Source: Lentimicrobiaceae bacterium
GTDB taxonomy: Bacteria; Bacteroidota; Bacteroidia; Bacteroidales; JAGONC01
Length of the DNA: 5,192 nt
NCBI GenBank assembly: GCA_030621075.1
Contig: JAUXII010000106.1
Coordinates: 1 to 5,192 of the forward strand
Direction: 5' to 3'
The position numbers and the translations under genes were made by a program. Below, piece by piece: positions 1-5,192 of the stretch; the first letter of the stretch is position 1; each line of letters starts with the position of its first letter. The notes below the pieces were generated by a model. It saw nothing but the letters and a program-made list of their open reading frames with translations, had not been told where the DNA came from and did not search any database.

Positions 1-1
1 C

Positions 2-71
2 CAGACTTGATCTGGGATCTGATTATGGATGCAACACTGATTCTTTTTGCAGACTTGCCCCGGGATCTGAT
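2..71. repeat. Imperfect 22-bp direct repeat, 48-bp period, likely part of a dispersed intergenic repeat
   Basis: Copies at 2-23 and 50-71 share CAGACTTG, then four bases of which three differ, then GGGATCTGAT. A partial inverted copy (AAGTCTG, 111-117) lies further right, and with its flanking bases it forms an 11-base inverted match with one mismatch to 50-60. The left end may continue out of the window. Both strands are open here: plus frame 1 runs from the edge to the TAA at 118-120, and minus-strand codons run from an ATG at 104 to the edge. Because the period is a multiple of three, the minus reading gives IRSRGKSA and IRSQIKSG 16 residues apart. No ribosome site or recognisable protein supports a gene, so repeat-derived DNA is preferred. 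Confidence 0.5.
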
Positions 72-210
72 AACATCACCTGTTTTCCTCATTGGGACAC
101 CCATAAGGGAAAGTCTGTAAGTTGGGCTAATGCTTAATATATACGATTTTATTTAACAGGGATTGGTATTTCCCGGAAGTGATACGATAGTAGAAATAAA
201 CGCGAGAAGT

Positions 211-1605
211 TTATTTTCGTATATAAACCGAATAAAGCACTTCACCTCCTTTTCTTTTAACACTTAAATTGTAAAGATTATTCAGTTCTGAAATATTATC
301 AAGGTATTCTTTTTTTACGCCATGTTCAACTATACAAAACCAATTTTCCCAAATTATAATATCTCCTGATTTAATGTGATTCATAAAGTCATGGGTTAAT
401 TCCAGGCGTTTATCACAGTCAAAATGGTCAATTTTAAGCACTTCGCTTAAGTAGGGATGAGCAAAAACAAAGCGGTGATCAGTCCCGATATTTTGCGTGA
501 TATAATCAGCTACCTGAATTGCAGATTGCTGATCTTTTGAAAGCTTAAAATCTTTTTCCCAATTAATTGCAGCCGGATTTTTGGTGAAAGGAAATATTAC
601 AATATATGCAATCAATAAACCCTGGGTAATTAGTTTCGGGATTCTTTTGTTTTTGAAAATTTCTTCAGTAATAAAATTAAAGCCAAAAAGCGAAATTATT
701 GATATCAGCGGCATAACCCCGATCAACACTCTTTTTAAGCCCATTGAATTAAATATACCGAGATACCAAAAAAGAGTATGAGCAAAAATGAAGGACAAAA
801 AACCAAGGAAAACCAAAATTTGTAGTTCAAGAGTTGCTTTCTTTTTAACAGACTTCCAGACTATACTAATAACACCAATCAAAAATAGAATGTATATTGG
901 TACTCCAATAACATAAATCAATTGTTCTATGAAGTGAAATAGCCTACCACTGCCATATGTGCTGCTCAAATGGGCATAAGGGATTTTATTAAATACCCAA
1001 AGAAGATCATTATAAACAAAAAAGCCGGCAATCGAATACACAACATTTCCAAAAAGGAGTAGCGGAATTAATTTCCATTTTTTTTTCAGTAGAAAATAGA
1101 ATGCAAAAACACCAATAATAATTAAACCTTCTGAACGAATAAAAGGCAGAAACGAAACAATTAAGCATGCAGCTATATATTTATGTTTTAATATGGCATA
1201 TATACTAATGCTAATAAATAAAGCAAATAAAGGTTCTGTCAGTCCTGAAAAAGTAAGCGCAAAATTAAGCGGAGAGAATATTAAAAACAGAGCAGCAATA
1301 ATTGCATTTTTGAGGTTTAATTTTTGGGCTATTTTGAATGTAAAAAAAATGGTTAACAATGATACAATTGCATTGAAAATCTTTACTCCGATAAATCCGA
1401 ATTGAGCAAAAGGGCTAACTAATAATACATAAACAGGTTTTGCCCAATGATTAAAGAAAAGATGTGGATGAAGAGGAGCAAATTTTGCAAACAGGTAATG
1501 CTGAATACTATCTCCTGCATCACCAGTACCATCAAAAAATAATATTGTAAGGGTGGCTATGATTGCATAAATAAATAGCACTATGTATATAGTATTGTTT
1601 TTCAT
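211..1605 (-). CDS. Polytopic GT-C-fold glycosyltransferase-like membrane protein (family 39/PMT-like)
   Basis: This 464-residue integral membrane protein resembles GT-C glycosyltransferases, which move a sugar from a polyprenyl-phosphate donor to a lipid, glycan or protein on the outer face of the inner membrane. The first hydrophobic segment (5-24) is followed by an acidic loop FDGTGDAGDS (Asp25, Asp29, Asp32), the usual place of the catalytic acidic residue in this fold, then NHWAKPVYVLL and SPFAQFG (52-70). Further segments lie at about 71-90, 98-118, 123-139, 143-155, 160-173, 179-197, 226-248, 262-282, 290-310 and 324-340. Conserved-looking points are SGLTEPLFALF (120-130), IRSEG (156-160) and GLKRVL (289-294). 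Residues about 345-464 form a soluble C-terminal domain, probably periplasmic. The ATG at 1605 is supported by an upstream Shine-Dalgarno sequence and an N-terminal membrane segment. The gene is visibly more AT-rich than the deiminase gene, partly because of its Phe, Ile, Leu and Lys content. Donor and acceptor cannot be told; no glycan cluster is nearby. Confidence 0.8.
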   Translation of the reverse strand: MKNNTIYIVLFIYAIIATLTILFFDGTGDAGDSIQHYLFAKFAPLHPHLFFNHWAKPVYVLLVSPFAQFGFIGVKIFNAIVSLLTIFFTFKIAQKLNLKNAIIAALFLIFSPLNFALTFSGLTEPLFALFISISIYAILKHKYIAACLIVSFLPFIRSEGLIIIGVFAFYFLLKKKWKLIPLLLFGNVVYSIAGFFVYNDLLWVFNKIPYAHLSSTYGSGRLFHFIEQLIYVIGVPIYILFLIGVISIVWKSVKKKATLELQILVFLGFLSFIFAHTLFWYLGIFNSMGLKRVLIGVMPLISIISLFGFNFITEEIFKNKRIPKLITQGLLIAYIVIFPFTKNPAAINWEKDFKLSKDQQSAIQVADYITQNIGTDHRFVFAHPYLSEVLKIDHFDCDKRLELTHDFMNHIKSGDIIIWENWFCIVEHGVKKEYLDNISELNNLYNLSVKRKGGEVLYSVYIRK

Positions 1606-1620
1606 AATTTTATATACTGA

Positions 1621-1628
1621 CTCCTCCT
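1621..1628 (-). promoter_or_regulatory. Strong Shine-Dalgarno sequence with a long spacer
   Basis: The minus strand reads AGGAGGAG, strongly complementary to the 3' end of 16S rRNA. It ends 15 bases before the ATG at 1605, longer than the usual 5-9 bases. The bases between hold no in-frame ATG, GTG or TTG that would bring a start closer. Such strong sites are uncommon in Bacteroidota, where most genes show only A-rich upstream sequence. Confidence 0.55.
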
Positions 1629-1637
1629 ATTATCCGA

Positions 1638-1645
1638 CAAAGATA
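1638..1645 (-). promoter_or_regulatory. Bacteroidota -7 promoter element upstream of the glycosyltransferase gene
   Basis: On the minus strand this reads TATCTTTG, an exact match to TAnnTTTG. It lies 32 bases upstream of the ATG at 1605 and beyond the FKBP terminator, so the glycosyltransferase gene probably has its own transcript with a leader of roughly 25 bases. The region around -33 is T-rich (TTTTTTTCT) but lacks an exact TTTG. Confidence 0.55.
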
Positions 1646-1690
1646 ATAACCCTTCTGTTCTGTTAGAAAAAAAATATTGGTAGAAATAAA

Positions 1691-1726
1691 AAAAGCCCTC
1701 CTGATATTCAATACCAGTGGGCTTTT
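1691..1726 (-). terminator. Intrinsic terminator of the FKBP gene
   Basis: Arms 1691-1698 (AAAAGCCC) and 1719-1726 (GGGCTTTT) pair perfectly, and an inner CTG/CAG stem (1701-1703 with 1715-1717) extends the hairpin. On the minus strand the stem runs straight into a T-rich tract (TTTTTTTATTTCTA), a classic Rho-independent terminator starting about 25 bases after the FKBP stop codon. A T-run also follows on the plus strand, so it could work in both directions, but no plus-strand gene is present. Confidence 0.85.
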
Positions 1727-1750
1727 ATTATTTTTTTTGGATTGGGAAAT

Positions 1751-2473
1751 CTATTTTTCGATATTGATCAATTCAATTCTATAGACCAATGCTGATCCGG
1801 CAGGAATGAGAACATTTCCGGTCTCATCCACGAAATTTTGATCACCAAAGCCAAGCTCCGGTGGAATAATAAATTCGTAAATTGCTCCCGGGTTCATTAA
1901 CTGTATCCCTTCCGCAAGGCCTAACATAACAGATGTTAAACGGAACCGGGTTGGCAGGCGGCCATAGGTTTCGTCAACCAATGTTCCATCAGTGAGGTTT
2001 GCGCGGTAATGAACAACAACACTGTCGCTTGCAGCGGGTTTGGTATTTCCAATGCCATTAACAATTATTTTATATAGCAAGCCTGAAGGCAGTTGAATAA
2101 CTCCTTCCTGAACCTTAACCAGCTCAATGAATTCGACGCTTGCTTGTTTAGTTTTTTCCAGCTCTGTATTAAAATCATTTTGACGTCTCTGCTCTATCCC
2201 CTGATTAATATCGGTTATAAGGAGTAGTTTAATTGAGTCAGAAAAAAGATCTTCTCCATTTTGAGCATGCACAAGTCCTTTGTACATGGCCTCAGGATTG
2301 TAATCAACAAATTGACGCTGTAACCCTGTACCGTAATCAAGTCCAATCACATAACTGATTGAGTCTTTTTTATCGTTTAATACGACCTTATCCGGATTCG
2401 GTGTACTGTTACAACTCACGATCAGTAAAACGGATGCGATTGCGAAAATACTTAATAAAGTTTTGGTCTTCAT
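1751..2473 (-). CDS. FKBP-type peptidyl-prolyl cis-trans isomerase, lipoprotein
   Basis: This 240-residue protein probably catalyses cis-trans isomerisation of proline peptide bonds and assists folding of envelope proteins. The N-terminus is a lipoprotein signal peptide: MKTK, a hydrophobic stretch (6-20) and the lipobox IVSC with Cys21 as the lipidated residue, so a membrane-anchored periplasmic or outer-membrane location is expected. Residues 35-120 resemble the helical FKBP N-terminal (dimerisation) domain, including a charged helix at about 85-120. Residues 147-238 are the FKBP catalytic domain (VVVHYRANLTDG, EGIQLMNPGA, IPPELGFG, IPAGSALVYRIEL). Compared with human FKBP12, Tyr26 (Tyr156) and Asp37 (Asp167) are kept and Tyr82 and Phe99 become Phe209 and Tyr231. 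Phe36, Phe46 and Trp59 appear replaced by Val166, Thr175 and Leu186, so activity may be reduced or altered. The start is fixed by the signal peptide. No Shine-Dalgarno is visible, which is usual in this phylum. The gene has its own promoter-like element and terminator. Confidence 0.93.
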   Translation of the reverse strand: MKTKTLLSIFAIASVLLIVSCNSTPNPDKVVLNDKKDSISYVIGLDYGTGLQRQFVDYNPEAMYKGLVHAQNGEDLFSDSIKLLLITDINQGIEQRRQNDFNTELEKTKQASVEFIELVKVQEGVIQLPSGLLYKIIVNGIGNTKPAASDSVVVHYRANLTDGTLVDETYGRLPTRFRLTSVMLGLAEGIQLMNPGAIYEFIIPPELGFGDQNFVDETGNVLIPAGSALVYRIELINIEK

Positions 2474-2507
2474 AATGTTATAGTTTTAGATTAGTGGTAA
2501 TTAACGG

Positions 2508-2515
2508 CAAATGTA
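2508..2515 (-). promoter_or_regulatory. Bacteroidota -7 promoter element upstream of the FKBP gene
   Basis: On the minus strand this reads TACATTTG, an exact match to the TAnnTTTG -7 consensus of the Bacteroidota housekeeping sigma factor. It lies 34 bases upstream of the ATG at 2473, which would give a 5' leader of roughly 25-30 bases. No convincing TTTG -33 element is visible at the usual spacing, so the call rests on the -7 match and its position. Confidence 0.5.
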
Positions 2516-2593
2516 TGTAATTAATTGGAATTCTTAAAATATTTTTGTCTGTTTTTTTCTTCAATAACAAGGAATTAACAATTTTTAACACTT

Positions 2594-2621
2594 GGTTGTC
2601 AGGCGGTTTAGCCTGACAACC
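2594..2621 (-). terminator. Perfect 11-bp hairpin after the deiminase gene, probable terminator
   Basis: Arms 2594-2604 (GGTTGTCAGGC) and 2611-2621 pair without mismatch around a 6-base loop. The hairpin begins 15 bases after the stop codon of the deiminase gene. The minus-strand sequence after the stem (AAGTGTTAAAAATTG) has no proper U-run, so it may be a weak intrinsic terminator or an mRNA 3'-end stabiliser. Position and stem quality support a 3'-end role. Confidence 0.65.
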
Positions 2622-2636
2622 GGAGTAACTTAGATC

Positions 2637-5192
2637 TTATTTCATTAATAACATTTTTTTCATTGAAACAGTTTCCCCAATGCTGAGCCTGTAAATATAA
2701 ATTCCACTGGAAACGGCATCCCCATTATAATCTGTCCCGTTCCAGATGACGGAATGGACACCCTGTAATAAATTTTTATTGAGCAGTGTATTGATCAATT
2801 GTCCCTGGTAGTTAAATATATCCAAAGCGACATTTGACGGTTCACCCACTTCAAAGGCAATGGTTGTTGAACCTGAAAAGGGATTGGGATAATTGGTTAG
2901 CTTTAATGGAGCCGAATGATCCGGATCAGCGATACTAACCAGGTCTGAATCAACCTTAATAGTTACTTTATGTGTGCTTGCATTGGTTTCAATAAATAAT
3001 GTATCACATAATAATACACCCATAGAGGCGACCGGGATACCAATTTTCACTACCAGCTCAAGTGAGTCACCCGGAGGAAGGTCATAAGGTAACGTTATTC
3101 CCCAGGGATCAATATACCAATAAAAAAACTCCCATCCTTCCGGGGTGATATAATTAATGGTTATTTCAGTATCGGTTAAATTGTGAATCATAACAGGTTG
3201 GCCTTCAATGCATTGCTGAAAATCGAGAAATACCAGTGAGTCGGGCACAACTGTTATGTCTGCCAACGGCTCTACATTGAAAGATACCGGAATAGTTATT
3301 TCCGGTTGATCAGGGTCATTGGAGTAAACAAAAATATCTCCCAAATACAAACCACCCTCAAGGAGTGTTGCATCACAAACAACTTCAATCTCTTCATTAT
3401 TTCCAGGAGTAATGGTTCCTGATAGCGGATTTACACCTAACCATGATGCGGGCTCATAAGTACGGGTTATGGTAATCGTAATATCTGTTGCCTGATGTCC
3501 GCCATCGCCAAAACTGTCCTCAATCCATATTTTCCAGGTCCCTTGCATTATTTCTTCGTTAAAAGCATCAACAGCTATCGAGTATGATCCGTTATTCAGG
3601 CTTCCGGTTATTTGTGTAACAGTACCGGAAGGTGATTCCGCCCGGAAGGAACCCATATTGGGGAATCCGGTTGTTGACCAGGTAAAGCTCACTTGCCATC
3701 CACTAATAATACCTTCATCTTCAACCGTGAATTCAGTCCAGCCAAGTTCATCAAACGTGTTATAATTGTAAGCACTGCCTTCGGGACTATCTGTAACTAC
3801 ATAATCAAATGGTTCATATACAGAGATTGAGTAGTCGATTGTATATTCAAGATCCATATTCCCGGTATTATAAACTGTAAATGTTTCAGTTGTGGTGTTA
3901 CCTGAAAGGCAACCTGTTTCAATTTCATCCGGGTTAATATAGATGTTAGGATCATAGTTTTCTATAACCATGAAAGTATGAGGATCAGGAGCGCCAATAA
4001 AAGGATGATTAGCGTTTTTGCCCGATTCGTCAGCCGCATGAATATAGTAAGCTATTTCGCTGCCCGGCTCAGCGCCGGGGATGAGCCCGGTATATGTTGT
4101 ATCATCCTGTGTTGTCATTTGTACAGAAGCATAACTTCCTTCATCAACCTTGTAGTAAACAAGTACAGAATCAGGATATAAAGCAGTTCCGCTTAATGGG
4201 ACAATGGTAGCTTCGATAATATGTTCTGTTTGTTCTGATACATTTCCCCATAAAGGCATATGCCTGACCCATAGCATCCCTCTGTCAGCCACGCCTTTTG
4301 TCCGGCAATGCAATGCATCGGTGTTTGCCCAGCCTGGTGCACCTGAAGCGTAAACTCCAATAATTTCGTATCCGGGCATGGCTTCTTCATAAACCTCAAT
4401 AGCCTCATCGTCCCACTGTGAACCGGTGAGTGGAACAAGGACTTTATTATTAAGTATCAATGAGTTTGTGTATGGTGTTTGTGGATAAGTGCCAGGTGTA
4501 AAAACACGATACACTTCATACAGCATACCCCAGCCACTTAACTGATTGGCAAAGTAGTCAGCCACATATTCAAAATCATCATAACGGGGATCATTTGTTG
4601 GGACCTGGCCAATAAGTACTTTATTTACATCAAGAAATTTCCCCCAGCAATCAATATGTTCAATATATTCACCCAATGGGTCTGGTAAAACATGATAGGT
4701 TGTGATCCCAAGGTAATCCTCCAAATACTGATTAATCTCTTCATGAGAAACTCCGGGGTTCTCATCCCATACCAGTGTAGTGGATGATGAGTTGCCAAGT
4801 CCATCAGTCATATAATTACCTCCTGTATGGATCACATTCATTCCAAAAAGAGTAACATCAAGAAATTCAGCCATTTTAATAGGGATATCATTATCGCTGG
4901 GACGGGGCCGGTTATAGGGGAAGTTAACGATACCTACTTCATAATTCCCGTCAATGACATACCATGGGCCGTAATCACGCGTCCAGTAAGAATCGGAGGG
5001 TGCATGAAGAAAATCACAATTATTGAGGTTCACACCACCCGACTGATATAAACTGGTTACATAATTTTCCTGACTCGCATTCAGAACAATGGTTGTTACC
5101 ATTACATCTTCCGACATTTCAGCAATAAGAGAGACAGATATGCCAAAGGGGTAACGAACCAATACGCCTTCCATTTGGGCAAATTCTGCCAC
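2637..5192 (-). CDS. Secreted peptidyl-arginine deiminase (PPAD-like) with T9SS C-terminal sorting domain, 5' end missing
   Basis: The reading frame is open to the window edge; its first codon there is GTG (Val) and the signal peptide is missing, so the N-terminus is incomplete. Residue numbers count from the edge. Residues 1-315 form an agmatine deiminase/PPAD-type (guanidino-group-modifying) catalytic module: WTRDYGPW (Asp73), GGN (124-126), EHIDCW (His179, Asp181) and LHCRT (Cys296). These match the Asp, His-x-Asp and nucleophilic Cys of the family, which hydrolyses a guanidinium group to a ureido group plus ammonia. Arg95 and Arg97 match the pair that binds the substrate carboxylate in Porphyromonas PPAD, suggesting citrullination of C-terminal peptidyl-arginine rather than agmatine use. 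An Ig-like module follows at 320-410, a P-domain-like module at about 460-578 within a second Ig-like region (415-640), a third Ig-like module at 641-750, and a type A T9SS tail at about 765-851 (YPNPF, GIYIYRL, KKMLLMK). It is probably exported and surface-anchored or released. Family is secure; substrate is inferred. Confidence 0.9.
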   Translation of the reverse strand: MAEFAQMEGVLVRYPFGISVSLIAEMSEDVMVTTIVLNASQENYVTSLYQSGGVNLNNCDFLHAPSDSYWTRDYGPWYVIDGNYEVGIVNFPYNRPRPSDNDIPIKMAEFLDVTLFGMNVIHTGGNYMTDGLGNSSSTTLVWDENPGVSHEEINQYLEDYLGITTYHVLPDPLGEYIEHIDCWGKFLDVNKVLIGQVPTNDPRYDDFEYVADYFANQLSGWGMLYEVYRVFTPGTYPQTPYTNSLILNNKVLVPLTGSQWDDEAIEVYEEAMPGYEIIGVYASGAPGWANTDALHCRTKGVADRGMLWVRHMPLWGNVSEQTEHIIEATIVPLSGTALYPDSVLVYYKVDEGSYASVQMTTQDDTTYTGLIPGAEPGSEIAYYIHAADESGKNANHPFIGAPDPHTFMVIENYDPNIYINPDEIETGCLSGNTTTETFTVYNTGNMDLEYTIDYSISVYEPFDYVVTDSPEGSAYNYNTFDELGWTEFTVEDEGIISGWQVSFTWSTTGFPNMGSFRAESPSGTVTQITGSLNNGSYSIAVDAFNEEIMQGTWKIWIEDSFGDGGHQATDITITITRTYEPASWLGVNPLSGTITPGNNEEIEVVCDATLLEGGLYLGDIFVYSNDPDQPEITIPVSFNVEPLADITVVPDSLVFLDFQQCIEGQPVMIHNLTDTEITINYITPEGWEFFYWYIDPWGITLPYDLPPGDSLELVVKIGIPVASMGVLLCDTLFIETNASTHKVTIKVDSDLVSIADPDHSAPLKLTNYPNPFSGSTTIAFEVGEPSNVALDIFNYQGQLINTLLNKNLLQGVHSVIWNGTDYNGDAVSSGIYIYRLSIGETVSMKKMLLMK

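Noticed and set aside
121..210. Terminator for the glycosyltransferase gene
   Set aside because: No stem with a following T-run is visible after its stop codon on the minus strand; only the short near-palindrome TTCCCGGAA occurs.
581..1405. Plus-strand frames at 581-781 and 1193-1405
   Set aside because: Both are antisense to the glycosyltransferase gene and look like by-products of its AT-rich codons; the peptides match nothing recognisable.
4193..4438. Minus-strand 81-codon reading frame inside the deiminase gene
   Set aside because: It lies wholly within the catalytic-domain coding sequence in another frame and has no recognisable domain.
3978..5051. Plus-strand frames at 3978-4181 and 4827-5051
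   Set aside because: Both are antisense to the deiminase gene, with no ribosome site or family features.
5190..5192. GTG at the window edge as the start codon of the deiminase
   Set aside because: The frame is still open at the edge, no signal peptide is present although the protein has a T9SS tail, and the sequence begins inside the catalytic domain. GTG here is more likely an internal Val codon.
1..5192. A multi-gene defence, mobile or CRISPR system
   Set aside because: The three genes are unrelated envelope or secreted proteins in separate transcription units; no nuclease, transposase, integrase or regularly spaced array was seen.

Overview
The window looks like chromosomal DNA from a member of the phylum Bacteroidota. 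Three independent signs support this. The first gene ends in a type A sorting domain of the type IX secretion system (T9SS). Two promoters carry the Bacteroidota -7 element TAnnTTTG. The encoded proteins also resemble families common there (cell-surface agmatine-deiminase-fold enzyme, FKBP lipoprotein, GT-C membrane glycosyltransferase). The genus cannot be told from this stretch.

All three confident genes lie on the minus strand, so transcription runs from high to low coordinates. 5192-2637 is the 3' part of a large secreted peptidyl-arginine-deiminase-like protein; its signal peptide and true start lie beyond the window edge. Its catalytic module keeps the full Asp / His-x-Asp / Cys set and an Arg-x-Arg pair at the spacing known from Porphyromonas PPAD. 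It is followed by Ig-like and P-domain-like beta modules and the T9SS tail. A perfect 11-bp hairpin follows its stop codon. 2473-1751 is an FKBP-type prolyl isomerase lipoprotein with its own promoter-like element upstream and a clear intrinsic terminator downstream. 1605-211 is a polytopic GT-C-fold glycosyltransferase-like membrane protein with its own promoter-like element and an unusually strong Shine-Dalgarno sequence.

The genes are separated by gaps of about 145-165 bp that hold hairpins and promoter elements, so they read as three single-gene transcription units rather than an operon. No shared pathway is evident, although all three products belong to the cell envelope or its exterior. 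The last 210 bp (positions 1-210) contain an imperfect 22-bp direct repeat with a 48-bp period and an inverted partial copy. This probably belongs to a dispersed intergenic repeat continuing out of the window. No mobile element, CRISPR array, tRNA or rRNA was seen, and no multi-gene novel system is evident. The most noteworthy item is the PPAD-like enzyme.
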